Shown here piece by piece: positions 21,470 to 30,477 of a stretch of DNA of 41,512 nt; position 1 is the stretch's first letter, and each line of letters opens with the position of its first letter. A program made the position numbers and the translations under genes. Under the pieces are notes generated by a model. It worked only from the letters and a program-made list of their open reading frames with translations. It did no database searches and was not told the origin of the DNA. The DNA comes from a virus: positions 1 to 41,512 of the IMG/VR virus record IMGVR_UViG_3300037153_000256; one strand, 5' to 3'.

Positions 21470-22951
21470 TCAGATTTGCGATCCGTCGAAGTAGGTCAAA
21501 GACCCGGCATTGAGCGTCCCGCCGCCGGCACCCACGTTGACGGCACCGAGGTAACAGTAGACTTGATAATAGTCGGTGCCGCTGGCGTTATCGATGAAGC
21601 TGATATTCATGCCGAGGACGGTGGTGTTGGTGTAAAACTTGCCTTGCCGGAATATCGCCCCGTTCTTGTAGATGGCGATATAGCTGTCGGCATTGCCGGT
21701 CAGATTGGTGAAATACAGCCCGGCATTGATCAGCACCTTGCCGGCCGGCGGCGTCCACATCCCGTTGCTGGCGGTGCTGAAATTGCTGCCGACATTGAAA
21801 TTTGCGGTATTGAAGACGCATTGCGTATAGGTTGTTGCAGTGAAGCCAACTTGGTTGGCTGACGATACTGCCTGGAAGCATGAGCGCGCGGCCAGCAGGC
21901 TTTTGACAAAGGCGGTGGTGGCAACGCTGGTATCGTTCGATGTCGTGGCCGGCGTCTGGGTTTTGACGTTGCCGCCACTGCCCATCCACATGTTGTACGC
22001 GGCGACCGTACCATTGCCGCCGCCAAGATATAAAATATCCGAGACAGTGTTTATGGACGAAATATAGACTTGTGCGGTCGTAAACCCGTTCGTGTAAAAA
22101 GCATGCTGGCCTGTGCCCTTTGCCGCGAAGAACACATCGACATTCGCGCCAGAGCCGGCGCCGATAATGCGGCCTTGCGTTCCTGCCGCGTCGATCTGCA
22201 AGCCACTGGCACTGCCGGGCGTGACGGTTAGCGACCCCGTCATGGTATCGCCGGCCTTGAGCACCCACGGCGTCGAGGCCGTGCTCACGCCCTGAATGCT
22301 GGTCGCGCCAGTCCACTGTGCCCATTGTCCGTTGCTGGGAGTGCCAACTGCGGTGACATTGCCGCCACCGGCCGGCGCTGCCCAGGTGCCATCCGCGCGC
22401 AGGAAATTGCTGGTGCCGCCACCGCTCGCGGGCACCTCGCCCTTGGCCGAGGTCGAGAAAATAGGTGCGTCGAGCGTGCCCGCCGTGAAGGTGAGGCCGG
22501 TCCCGATGGTCACCGGCGACCAGGTGTCAATGGCCGAGCGATAGTAGATTGTGCTCGTGCCGGTGAGCGCCGCCAGTGCCGTCAAGTCGCCGTCCAACGG
22601 CTGATAGCTGAGCGCCAGATCGACCCAGGCGGCATTCTTGCGGCCATAGGTCTTGCTATCGGTCGGCGCCTCGGGAATGCCGCCACCGCCGCCTGCGGCG
22701 GAGTTGAGCACGCCGCCGGCGAACGTCATGTTGGCGCCCATGGTCACGGGCGACCAGGTGTCGGTGCCACTCCTATAGTAGATCGTGTTGGTGCCGGTGA
22801 GCGCCGCAAGCGCAGTCAGGTCGCCGTCGAGCGGCTGAAACGGGCCGCCGCCGGCGGCCGTGATCCCGAGCGCATTGCGCGCGGCGTAAGGGTTGCTGGC
22901 GCTGTCGAATGCTCGTCTGAACGGCGGGACCGGAACGAGCTCGTCAGCCAT
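21470..22951 (-). CDS. Tail fibre with tandem repeats and C1q-like head
   Basis: A 493-residue protein. Two copies of a roughly 45-residue unit (38-82 and 116-160; QPLDGDLTALAALTGT, YYRS, DTWSPVT, TF) form the shaft, followed by a fibre motif (AGDTMTGSLTVTP) and ATTSNDTSVATTAFVKS. The last 130 residues (GMWTPPAGKVLINAGLYFTN, then SYIAIYKNGA) have the pattern of a C1q/TNF-like jelly-roll head. Such heads often bind receptors. A TAA-ATG junction joins it to the nozzle gene. Confidence 0.8.
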   Translation of the reverse strand: MADELVPVPPFRRAFDSASNPYAARNALGITAAGGGPFQPLDGDLTALAALTGTNTIYYRSGTDTWSPVTMGANMTFAGGVLNSAAGGGGGIPEAPTDSKTYGRKNAAWVDLALSYQPLDGDLTALAALTGTSTIYYRSAIDTWSPVTIGTGLTFTAGTLDAPIFSTSAKGEVPASGGGTSNFLRADGTWAAPAGGGNVTAVGTPSNGQWAQWTGATSIQGVSTASTPWVLKAGDTMTGSLTVTPGSASGLQIDAAGTQGRIIGAGSGANVDVFFAAKGTGQHAFYTNGFTTAQVYISSINTVSDILYLGGGNGTVAAYNMWMGSGGNVKTQTPATTSNDTSVATTAFVKSLLAARSCFQAVSSANQVGFTATTYTQCVFNTANFNVGSNFSTASNGMWTPPAGKVLINAGLYFTNLTGNADSYIAIYKNGAIFRQGKFYTNTTVLGMNISFIDNASGTDYYQVYCYLGAVNVGAGGGTLNAGSLTYFDGSQI

Positions 22952-24442
22952 TTATGCTACCGTGCCATCCGCTTGTGCGTCGGCGATCACAGCCTGCCCA
23001 TGCGTCCAAATATCGCCCGCGCTGGTCAGCAATCGAAAGCGATGTAGCCGCGCCGAGGTCAACATGGTGGCCGATCCGGTAATCTCCAATGCAATGGGCT
23101 GTTGCCATACCACGGGGTCTTGCAGCCGCTCGCGGGTGCCGGCGGCCACCATGCAACTGGGCGCATCGATCACTGGGTAGGCTTGCCAGCAATAGGCGCG
23201 CGAGCCCGGCACCAGATGCGCCTCGGCGGTTTCCATGGTGGCTGGCAGGTTGGGGCCATTGAGCTCACACAGAAATCCCTGGTCATCGATGGCACAGACT
23301 TTCGGGCGCCCACCCATATAAGCGAAGCTGTCGAGCGGCTTGGGCTCATTCGGCGGCAAGGGCGCGGGCGGGCTATCGAGATATTGGTCGCCAGTCTCCG
23401 GGCCATCAGTATCGAGATCGAGGTCGACCGAGCCCAGCGTGCCCCACACGCTGGCGCGGATGCTGCCACGGCTCCAGTGCTGGTTTGCCCAATTGTAGAT
23501 GATGACCTTGTCGTAGGTCGGCGCCGCCGACGAGGAATGATACGCCCACATCACATAGGGCCGGTTACTGACGATGCATTGCACGAGGTTGCGGCGGGTG
23601 ACGTCGCTGTTGGCGAGAAACCATTCATTGACCGCATCCTGGCCAATCGGGTTCACTTGGTTGCCCGCAACCTGATAGAAGCCATCCTCGGCCAGAAAGT
23701 AGAGCACATTGCCGACGCTGGCGAAGCCGAATTCACTCACCGAACCTTTATCGACCAGCACGCGCGTGAAGCTGAAAATGAACGTCGTGTCGCCGGGCAA
23801 GAACTGCGCTGTACGGATGGCGCGGTCTTGCACCACATAGCCGATCTCCGATCCCGCCATGCCCTGGATCGGGCCGCCGTCCGGGAATTCTTGCTCGTCA
23901 CAGGCGTTGACCCCCGGTACCCAGCCGGTCGGGTCATTGATGGAGCACCAAATAAGCTTTCTGCGATTATTGGGGTATCCGGTCAGGAATAGAAAGTCGC
24001 CGAGTTGAGTGACCTTGTGCGCAAGCGGAGGCGAACCAGTCACGCCCGTAAAATTGGTACCACTATCGACATCTGCCGCTTGCAAGGGATCGTTGATGTT
24101 CTGCGCATATATTTTGTTGCCGAACTGGGCAAACGACCACAATTCTTCCGCTGGTACGGTGAAGGTCTGGCCGCCACTGCGGTCGACCCAGCCTGCGAGC
24201 GTCCACGAGTAGAGCTTGGTTTTTGTGCCGGCATAGACTTTCCATGTCCCAGTATTGCCGCGCGCCTGGGTTAGTCCGACAACGGGTGGTGTGAGCGCAG
24301 TCGAAGAAAACCGTATCAGGCTCGGCATCGGCTTGTAGGAATTGATGCCGGCGAAGACGTTCTCGACGTCGGCGGCGAACTTATTATCGAGCAGCGCGAT
24401 GTCGGGACGCCATTCGGCGAGTTGTACCGGAACTTTGGGCAT
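22952..24442 (-). CDS. Beta-propeller tail hub/nozzle protein
   Basis: A 496-residue beta-rich protein starting MPKVPVQLAEWRPDIALLDN. Repeated blades such as WSFAQFGNKIYAQN, LGDFLFLTGYP and VGNVLYFLAEDGFYQVAG suggest a propeller. Size, order after the adaptor gene and motif style fit podovirus nozzle or gp10-like hub proteins that close the tail tube. It is ATGA-coupled to the small gene before it. Confidence 0.7.
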   Translation of the reverse strand: MPKVPVQLAEWRPDIALLDNKFAADVENVFAGINSYKPMPSLIRFSSTALTPPVVGLTQARGNTGTWKVYAGTKTKLYSWTLAGWVDRSGGQTFTVPAEELWSFAQFGNKIYAQNINDPLQAADVDSGTNFTGVTGSPPLAHKVTQLGDFLFLTGYPNNRRKLIWCSINDPTGWVPGVNACDEQEFPDGGPIQGMAGSEIGYVVQDRAIRTAQFLPGDTTFIFSFTRVLVDKGSVSEFGFASVGNVLYFLAEDGFYQVAGNQVNPIGQDAVNEWFLANSDVTRRNLVQCIVSNRPYVMWAYHSSSAAPTYDKVIIYNWANQHWSRGSIRASVWGTLGSVDLDLDTDGPETGDQYLDSPPAPLPPNEPKPLDSFAYMGGRPKVCAIDDQGFLCELNGPNLPATMETAEAHLVPGSRAYCWQAYPVIDAPSCMVAAGTRERLQDPVVWQQPIALEITGSATMLTSARLHRFRLLTSAGDIWTHGQAVIADAQADGTVA

Positions 24443-24702
24443 CAGGTTTCTCGCGCGCGTTTAGTGTCAAGCATGAGGGCTGCAAACTGCCGCACTGTGT
24501 CCGAGTCATCTGCGGTGATCCGCGAGGCGGTCTTGCGCAAGGTGAACGAGCCATTGCGCTCGCCTAGCAAGCCACGCAGCAATTGCGGCGTGTGGTAGCG
24601 TACGGTGATGGCACTATCCCTATCCAACAACGCAAGCTGCTGCTCGGATAGCTCCATCGACGCCAACACGTTGCCATCCTGATCGTAGATATCCGAGGCC
24701 AT
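24442..24702 (-). CDS. Small head-tail junction protein candidate
   Basis: An 86-residue protein starting MASDIYDQDGNVLASMELSE. It is coupled by ATGA to both the adaptor gene and the nozzle gene, so it is probably part of the connector. No family is recognised. Confidence 0.6.
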   Translation of the reverse strand: MASDIYDQDGNVLASMELSEQQLALLDRDSAITVRYHTPQLLRGLLGERNGSFTLRKTASRITADDSDTVRQFAALMLDTKRARET

Positions 24703-25391
24703 CAGAAATATTCTCCGCCGCTGCCGAGCGCCGCGCCCTCGCCGCGCACCAAGGAAGAAGTTGCACCGGTGGTGAGCGCCGAAAGTTGGATGAGCTCAGC
24801 TAGTTTTTCGTCGCGCAGCGCCTTGTGTGCCGTTGCCGCCTCGCCGTTGCGCTCCAGCAGGAAAAGCTCGAACAGCGCGCCCTCGAGATAAAGATCGGGA
24901 TGATCGCTCAATAGCCAGTTGGTGGCGTTATCGCCGGCGCCAGGCTGGTTCAGGAGCGAAGCAATCTTCTGATAATAATGCAATTCGTAGGCGAAGGGAC
25001 TTTCGTCCTGTGGGCGAGCGCGAAATTTGCCATCCTCGATGCTGAAGATTTTCGGGTCGCCACTGTCCTGCTCGATCCACGTCGATTGCAGATAGGTCGG
25101 ATGCACATAGTCGATCTCGACGTAGGGCGTGCGGCCGCGCCAGAGCACGCTGCGCCAGAGCAAGTAATCGTCGGGAACATCGGCATAGTTTGGATATTCG
25201 GCATCGCCGGGGACGGTATCGCCGATGTCAGTGGTCAGCAGCGTGCGGAATTCCTGCTTGCGCGTGCGCAGTCGGCGATTGGCCAAGCTCTCGAAATTCT
25301 GGATCGCGGTATCGTAGTCGGGCGTAAAGCGCGAGTGAAAGAGATAGCGGCCGAGCTCGCTCTTGAGCGTTCCGAGGCTGGTGATCAGCAT
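24702..25391 (-). CDS. Head-tail adaptor protein
   Basis: A 229-residue protein starting MLITSLGTLKSELGRYLFHS. The helical N-terminus (DTAIQNFESLANRRLRTRKQ) and a conserved-looking centre (YADVPDDYLLWRSVLW, EIDYVHPTYL) match the adaptor class found after podovirus capsid genes (SU10 adaptor-like). It would bind under the portal. A GGAGGA site precedes the ATG. Confidence 0.7.
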   Translation of the reverse strand: MLITSLGTLKSELGRYLFHSRFTPDYDTAIQNFESLANRRLRTRKQEFRTLLTTDIGDTVPGDAEYPNYADVPDDYLLWRSVLWRGRTPYVEIDYVHPTYLQSTWIEQDSGDPKIFSIEDGKFRARPQDESPFAYELHYYQKIASLLNQPGAGDNATNWLLSDHPDLYLEGALFELFLLERNGEAATAHKALRDEKLAELIQLSALTTGATSSLVRGEGAALGSGGEYF

Positions 25392-25408
25392 GCAGTGATC
25401 CTCCGCAA

Positions 25409-25437
25409 GAGAGGGGGCGGGTTTCCCCGCCCCCAGT
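25409..25437 (-). other. GC-rich hairpin between head and adaptor genes
   Basis: GGGGGCGGG and CCCGCCCCC form a strong stem with a short loop between 25444 and 25391. It is not followed by a U tract, so it might only slow transcription or protect the mRNA end. Confidence 0.5.
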
Positions 25438-25443
25438 CAGGCG

Positions 25444-25857
25444 TTAACGCGGTACGACGAAACGCACGACGACGATGGCGGCGCCGGCATTCTGGCCGCC
25501 GCCGGTCGGGACGTAGGTCGCGGTGATGCTGGTCGGCCGCGACAGCGGCACGTTGGTGGAGAGCGCAGCGACGGGCGTTGCGATCGTGCCAACGGGACCG
25601 ATTGCCAGCAGCGCCGCGTAGGCATTGGCGACGGTGCCGGTGGGATCGGTTTGTCCGATGTTGAGGTTGTTGGTGGTGGCGGCGTTGAACGCCGTCGAGG
25701 TCGCCACCACGGCACCGAGCACCACTGCACCGGCGGGGATGGCGCCGATGATCTTGGCGGTCGTATCGGCGAAGGTGAGGGTGCCGATGATGGTCTGCTC
25801 GACCGACAGGAAGGCAACGTCCTGTGCGGGGATCGTGGTTTGGAGGTTCGCAACCAT
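25444..25857 (-). CDS. Head-associated protein (decoration candidate)
   Basis: A 137-residue protein starting MVANLQTTIPAQDVAFLSVE. It is Ala/Thr/Val-rich and beta-like, with low charge and a C-terminal VVVRFVVPR strand. The gene lies directly after the major capsid gene, where head-stabilising or decoration proteins often sit. An AAGGAA site precedes the ATG at 25857, which is better than longer in-frame starts. Role inferred from position only. Confidence 0.6.
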   Translation of the reverse strand: MVANLQTTIPAQDVAFLSVEQTIIGTLTFADTTAKIIGAIPAGAVVLGAVVATSTAFNAATTNNLNIGQTDPTGTVANAYAALLAIGPVGTIATPVAALSTNVPLSRPTSITATYVPTGGGQNAGAAIVVVRFVVPR

Positions 25858-25889
25858 GTTGCTGTTCCTTTCTCGCGTTGCGTCTGGTG

Positions 25890-27038
25890 TTAGTCGGAAG
25901 CGCTGGAGAAGAAGCCAGTCGCAACGCCCCACTGCTTGAGCGCGGTGCCCGCCTTGGGATGCTTCTTGAACATCTTGGCGATGCCGAAGGCGGCCTCGAT
26001 GCCGACGCCCTTGACGAAGCCGTAGTCGTCCTCGCTGCGGAACGTGGGCTTCGCCATCTGCCCGTAGGCGATAGCCATGCTCTGCTGGCCGCAGAGGAAG
26101 AACGGCTCGACCCGCGAGCTCGTCGCGCCGGCGGTCTTCAGCGTGGTCCAGACGTTGTCCACGAACTTGCTGATCTCGGGCACGAGCCGCACGATCACGC
26201 CGTCGTAGATTTGGTCGCCGTCTTGGAACAGCGGGTTGTCGGGTGCGCCGTTGACCTGGCGACCCTCACGCGGACGGGCGTCCTTGTTGACGGTGCCGAG
26301 ATCGATCTTGAGATCGCGGAAGTTCGACAGCCCGGTGAACCCGACGTAGTACTCGTAGCCGTCCGAGGTCTTATACGGACGGATGCGCGGGCTCGCGTTC
26401 ATCGCCACCCGCTTGAGCAGCGAGACGTTGGCGGCGGTGCATTTGCCGGCGGTGGTGGTGACCGCCAGCAGTGAGTTGACGTGGTTGCCGGCGACTTGGT
26501 TGCTGAGTTTCTCGCCGAACAGCACGCGGTCGCTGTTGTTGGTTTGCCAGGTGTCGCGGTTTCCGCTGGTCGCCAGGTCGTACTGGATGCCGTTGACGCG
26601 GACGCCGGCCGCCGGCTGACTCTCCGATGGCAGCGCCATGTAGGCCGCGATGATCTCGTCGCGGGTGACCTCGTTCATCCAGTCCGACAGCAGCGGCTTG
26701 GCCTCGCCGAAGGTGTCGGCACTGTCCTTCTGCTGCTCGCTCTTCTTGGTGACGACGGCATTGCGGGCCCACTCGATCCACACCCGCATGCCATAGTCGT
26801 CGATCTCGTCTTCGAAGCCGACCAGGGGGCCGGTGGAGACGCCCTGTCCGGTGAGCCGCGTCACGAGCGGAATGTTCATCTGCTCGCCGCCGCTCTTGAG
26901 CTCCATCCGTCGCCGGATGATGCTGGTCACGTCCTCGCCCATGTACGGGCTGAACATGTTCTCGCGCACCCACTCACGATTGATCTGCTGGGTGAAGCGG
27001 ATCAGTTTGTTGTTGGTTTGGATGGTGGAAACGGCCAT
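25890..27038 (-). CDS. Major capsid protein (N4 gp56/DUF4043-like)
   Basis: A 382-residue protein. The N-terminus (TIQTNNKLIRFTQQINREWV, SPYMGEDVTSIIRRRMELKS) and NIPLVTRLTGQGV, LVGFEDEIDDYGMRVWIEWA are characteristic of the N4-gp56/DUF4043 group of HK97-fold capsid proteins. It would form the icosahedral shell with the scaffold and portal. The ATG (27038-27036) begins the 3' arm of a perfect inverted repeat, and the ribosome-binding site (AAAGGA) is in the loop; a terminator lies just upstream. Both suggest special expression control. Confidence 0.85.
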   Translation of the reverse strand: MAVSTIQTNNKLIRFTQQINREWVRENMFSPYMGEDVTSIIRRRMELKSGGEQMNIPLVTRLTGQGVSTGPLVGFEDEIDDYGMRVWIEWARNAVVTKKSEQQKDSADTFGEAKPLLSDWMNEVTRDEIIAAYMALPSESQPAAGVRVNGIQYDLATSGNRDTWQTNNSDRVLFGEKLSNQVAGNHVNSLLAVTTTAGKCTAANVSLLKRVAMNASPRIRPYKTSDGYEYYVGFTGLSNFRDLKIDLGTVNKDARPREGRQVNGAPDNPLFQDGDQIYDGVIVRLVPEISKFVDNVWTTLKTAGATSSRVEPFFLCGQQSMAIAYGQMAKPTFRSEDDYGFVKGVGIEAAFGIAKMFKKHPKAGTALKQWGVATGFFSSASD

Positions 27039-27072
27039 GGCCGTTGGTCCTTTCTGCTATGGCCGTTTCCAC
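27025..27072 (-). promoter_or_regulatory. Perfect 14-bp hairpin at capsid start codon
   Basis: GTGGAAACGGCCAT (27072-27059 on the minus strand) and ATGGCCGTTTCCAC (27038-27025) pair perfectly with a 20-nt loop. The capsid ATG begins the 3' arm and the Shine-Dalgarno sequence is in the loop. In mRNA this would hide the start codon, as in autoregulated or switch-like leaders. Confidence 0.75.
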
Positions 27073-27076
27073 AAAT

Positions 27077-27100
27077 GAAAAACCCGCCTCGCGGCGGGTC
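27077..27100 (-). terminator. Rho-independent terminator upstream of capsid gene
   Basis: On the minus strand ACCCGCC/GGCGGGT with a 4-nt loop is followed by UUUUU (27082-27078). It lies between scaffold and capsid genes in the same direction. Either the capsid gene has its own promoter in this interval or the terminator lets only part of the transcripts through. Confidence 0.8.
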
Positions 27101-27124
27101 GGTCATTTCGGAAGTGCGGCCGGT

Positions 27125-28102
27125 TTATCGGATGGCGAAATTGAACAGCGATTGGTCGCTCAGATCGCCGACTGCGTCTTGTCGTCCCGACGATGACGGC
27201 AGCGACGACAGCGAAGGCGGCAACTGAACATTCGGACCACCGGGACCACGTTGCTGACTGCCGCGTTGCTGTTGCTGTCGCGCGTAGTAGCGCCTGGCCG
27301 CCTCCGCTTGCATCTGCTCGTCATCGAGCCATGCATTGCGTTGCTTCTGCACCCAGGCATTCGGGTCTGGGCCGATCGCCCGCTGTGCTTGCGCTTGGCG
27401 GAACCAGTTGACGAGTGCGCCGTAGGGATGCCCCGAGCTCATGATCTGGCGGAACAAGTGGTCGCCGTCCGGCGTGTAGCGGAACGACGCCAGCGCTTGC
27501 AGGGCGCCATCGACGTTCTGCGCTCCGAACTGCGCGTTTGCCATTTCACGCGACAGCCCGTCCTTGATCTGCAGCATCGCCATGTGGCCCTCCTGTCGGA
27601 GCGGCGCCACGACGTTGTGGTGCAGGTACATGTCGGGGTTGTCGTAGATGGTCTGCGGCATCGCCTGTTGCTGGGCGGCGAAAGCGGCCTGCTGCTGCTG
27701 TTGCTGCAACTGGTCCCAGGCGCGCCGCATCTGGTCGTGCTCGGCCTGAATGCGGTACCTGCGCTCGCGTTCGTCCAGCAGTTCACGCAACGGCACATGG
27801 TGCGGCGCCTGCTGCGGCTGCGGCTGCTGCTGACCGTTGCCTTGCGGCGGTTGCGGTTGCTGCGGCGGTCGCGGCTGCTGGCTGGCGAAGCGTCCCTGTG
27901 CATCGCGCGGCTGCGCGCCGGCTTGCTGCGGCTGTTGCGGCGGTTGCTGCGGCTGCGCCGCCGGCTCCGGTGACGGAGCGGACGGCTCAGACGGCGGCTC
28001 GGCCGGCGACGGCTGCGGTGCCGGATCGCTCAACGCACTCTCAAACAGTTGTTGATCGGTGACGACAATGTCGCCACCGGCGTCAGTAGGCTCGGTGCTC
28101 AT
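27125..28102 (-). CDS. Scaffolding protein
   Basis: A 325-residue protein. The acidic N-terminus (MSTEPTDAGGDIVVTDQQLF) is followed by a long Pro/Gln-rich linker (residues 28-100) and a helical core with RELLDERERRYRIQ and QQQQQQAAFAAQQQAM, then MANAQFGAQNVDGALQALAS. This build, at the place between portal and capsid genes, fits a podovirus scaffold that guides shell assembly and leaves. The ATG has GAGGACC before it. Confidence 0.75.
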   Translation of the reverse strand: MSTEPTDAGGDIVVTDQQLFESALSDPAPQPSPAEPPSEPSAPSPEPAAQPQQPPQQPQQAGAQPRDAQGRFASQQPRPPQQPQPPQGNGQQQPQPQQAPHHVPLRELLDERERRYRIQAEHDQMRRAWDQLQQQQQQAAFAAQQQAMPQTIYDNPDMYLHHNVVAPLRQEGHMAMLQIKDGLSREMANAQFGAQNVDGALQALASFRYTPDGDHLFRQIMSSGHPYGALVNWFRQAQAQRAIGPDPNAWVQKQRNAWLDDEQMQAEAARRYYARQQQQRGSQQRGPGGPNVQLPPSLSSLPSSSGRQDAVGDLSDQSLFNFAIR

Positions 28103-28225
28103 GGTTGGTCCTCGGCCGTGTCGTGGCCTGTACGAGAAGCGTCTGATGTCGCCCAGACGATGCGGGAACGCGCGGATAACCGCCGCGCGAGCGGCCGACT
28201 ATGTCGTCAGTCGGCAACGAGCTCG

Positions 28226-30277
28226 TTATCGGAACGGCAACTGCATCTGCGGGCCGGCCAGTGCCTGCTCGCGATCGATCTGCGCCTTCTGCGTCGCCTT
28301 GAAGCGCTCGATCAGCATCTGATTTGCCGCTTTCTCCTGCGCCAACTGCGCATCGAGCGCGGCCTTCTGCTGCTGCAGCACGGCCTGCTGCTGCGCCTTG
28401 CCCACCTCGATCTTCACGTCGGCCTGCTTGGCCTGGACGTCGGCCTGCGTCTTGGCGACCACCGCCTGCGTCTTGGGATCGGGCTGACCGCCTTGCTGCT
28501 GCGCCTGCTGGGCAGCAGCGCGGAAACGGTCCTTCACGTCGGCCGGCAGCGGCGACGCTTCGACCAGCACCTCAAGCATGGCCTGACTGCCGGCGGGGCC
28601 GAGCATCGGCGCGATCGCCGGCAACGCCTGAGACAGCGCGTCGTAGGTGTCCTGCATGATGGTGACGCTGTCGGGGCCCTCGTCCAAAATGATGTCGACA
28701 TCGAGCTCGCCGATCGGATTGATGATCTGCGGCATGCCCATCGCGTCGTTGCCGGGCACGTTGATGCCGACGAACTGCTGCTGGCCGTTCTTGTCGGTGA
28801 CCCTGATCCAGCGCTTTTGCGTCCAGTATTGCCGGGCGGCATTGAACAGCGCGGTGTAGAGCCTGATCTTCCACGAGCGCAGATTGGTCATGAACGGGCC
28901 GAGCTCGGCGATGCCCGCCTGCTGCAAAAGCTGGATGGCGCGGCCGGATCGCGCGCTGATGCCGGCGTCGCCGAGCACCGCCGGGTTGGGCCCGAAGTTT
29001 TCGATCTCGGATTTTGCTTCACGCAAAAACTCGAGGTGACCCATGATCGCGGTCTGCTTGGCCTGGTCGTCAAATTGGATTTCATCGATCGAGGTGTGCG
29101 ACAGCAGGATGCCGTCCGCCTTCGATGCCTCGCGCCGCAGCGCCTCGACGTTGTTGTCGGCGATCGCCGCCTTGGTGGCGCGGATGCGGCGGCTGTTGAG
29201 CTCGTGCAGCGCCTTGCTGCGCCGCTGGTTGATCTCGTCCTGCGCGGACTGGAGATTGCGGGGAAAGCCGTAGCGGTCGCCGTCGTGATCGACGGTCGCG
29301 CTGAACATCAGATACTTGCAGATCGTCTCGCCGTACTCGTCCATGAACGGCGACGGCCCCTCCATCAGTTTCTCGCCGCCCGTGAACAGGCACCACACCC
29401 AGCCGCGCCCCTGGCGGTACCAGATGTCGACCAGCCTGATCTGGTGGAAGTCGCCGTTGTCTTGGTACCAGCGCGCGTCCCTGTCGCTGTTGCTGGTGAG
29501 GTCGATGTCGCGCGTCGAGCCGTTCTCGATCACGTCCTTGAACTGCGGCATGAGCTCGGCGAGGAGCTCCTGGTCGACCCACTTGCCGACGCCCATGTAG
29601 CGTGCGTCGGAGAAATCATGCTTGAAGCTGCGCGGGTCGTAGAAGAAGCCGTCGTTGTCCACAACGTTGAAGGTCACGTCGAGGTCGGGCTGCTGCGGCT
29701 CCAGCGGCGGCCCGCCGTTGTGGCCGATGCCGGGCGACATCGATGTGCCGCCCATCATCTGCGCGCCGCGCGACGGCGCCCGCGTCAGCCCGAGCTCGAC
29801 GCCGGCTAGGCCGTCGATCGCGCCCTGCTCGGAAATGATCGGCGATTTCTCCTTCCACTTGTTCGCGTCCATCAGGTAGCGCAGCACGGCGGTGGCGAGG
29901 TCGGCGCCGGCCTGGTGCTGCGGCGTGCGCGGGTAGGCTTTCGGGTCCTGCCGCAGCCGCTCGGTCAATCCGACGATGCCGTCGATCTTGCGGCCGATGC
30001 GGTTGTAGGTGACCACCGGCTGCTTGCGATCGTTGAGCACCTTGATCTGGTCGGAGGTCCAGTGTGCGCCGTGGCGGTAGCGGCGCGCCTGCTGCTGCTC
30101 ATCGATCTCGGCACGCTTGCTGAACAGGTAGGTGGAGTAGGCCTGCCGCATGCGCTGCAGCGACCAGTAACCGGAGGCGTCGTCCTCGTCGGTCGGCAGG
30201 CTGCTCGCATAGGACGGGCCCGGCAGCACCCCGCCCGTGTTGTAGCCGGTGCTGCTGAAGCCGGTTGCGAGCGCCAT
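28226..30277 (-). CDS. Portal protein (P22-like)
   Basis: A 683-residue protein. Typical features: QRMRQAYSTYLFSKRAEIDE, RQPVVTYNRIGR-type region (DRKQPVVTYNRIGRKIDGIV), VDNDGFFYDPRSFKHDFSDA, and a long C-terminal helical Gln-rich barrel (QQAVLQQQKAALDAQLAQ). This is the P22-class portal family of large podovirus portals. It forms the dodecameric DNA channel bound by terminase, adaptor and scaffold. It overlaps the 30277-30465 stop by ATGA. Confidence 0.9.
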   Translation of the reverse strand: MALATGFSSTGYNTGGVLPGPSYASSLPTDEDDASGYWSLQRMRQAYSTYLFSKRAEIDEQQQARRYRHGAHWTSDQIKVLNDRKQPVVTYNRIGRKIDGIVGLTERLRQDPKAYPRTPQHQAGADLATAVLRYLMDANKWKEKSPIISEQGAIDGLAGVELGLTRAPSRGAQMMGGTSMSPGIGHNGGPPLEPQQPDLDVTFNVVDNDGFFYDPRSFKHDFSDARYMGVGKWVDQELLAELMPQFKDVIENGSTRDIDLTSNSDRDARWYQDNGDFHQIRLVDIWYRQGRGWVWCLFTGGEKLMEGPSPFMDEYGETICKYLMFSATVDHDGDRYGFPRNLQSAQDEINQRRSKALHELNSRRIRATKAAIADNNVEALRREASKADGILLSHTSIDEIQFDDQAKQTAIMGHLEFLREAKSEIENFGPNPAVLGDAGISARSGRAIQLLQQAGIAELGPFMTNLRSWKIRLYTALFNAARQYWTQKRWIRVTDKNGQQQFVGINVPGNDAMGMPQIINPIGELDVDIILDEGPDSVTIMQDTYDALSQALPAIAPMLGPAGSQAMLEVLVEASPLPADVKDRFRAAAQQAQQQGGQPDPKTQAVVAKTQADVQAKQADVKIEVGKAQQQAVLQQQKAALDAQLAQEKAANQMLIERFKATQKAQIDREQALAGPQMQLPFR

Positions 30278-30465
30278 CAGTCACTCCGGTATGTGCGATT
30301 GCCGATCTGCACCTTGGGTTTTTTCTTCTTGAGGATGCCGGTGCCCTTGTCGGCTTGGTTGAAGTCGCGGCCGACCGACTGCGGAATGCCGACCTTTTTG
30401 GCGAAGGCCGGATTGTGCGCGACGGCAGCCATCAGCCGCGCTTGGCTAGGACTGGTGGACGGCAC
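30277..30465 (-). CDS. Short conserved phage protein before portal
   Basis: A 62-residue protein starting MPSTSPSQARLMAAVAHNPA, then IPQSVGRDFNQADKG. The motif SPSQARLMAAVAH..IP..VGR.F..AD is shared by many short proteins of phages and prophages, usually near head genes. The start is a GTG. Function not known to me. It begins after the terminator at 30478. Confidence 0.7.
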   Translation of the reverse strand: MPSTSPSQARLMAAVAHNPAFAKKVGIPQSVGRDFNQADKGTGILKKKKPKVQIGNRTYRSD

Positions 30466-30477
30466 AGGAAGCCCCCA

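Noticed and set aside
27690-28000. Repeated GCTGCTG/TTGCTGC tracts in the scaffold gene
   Set aside because: They encode the Gln/Pro-rich linker; no sign of a DNA-level repeat element.
28049-29809. 586-codon open frame on the plus strand opposite the portal gene
   Set aside because: The portal gene on the minus strand is well supported. The plus frame is Leu/Arg/Val-rich antisense sequence typical of GC-rich DNA and has no recognisable domain.
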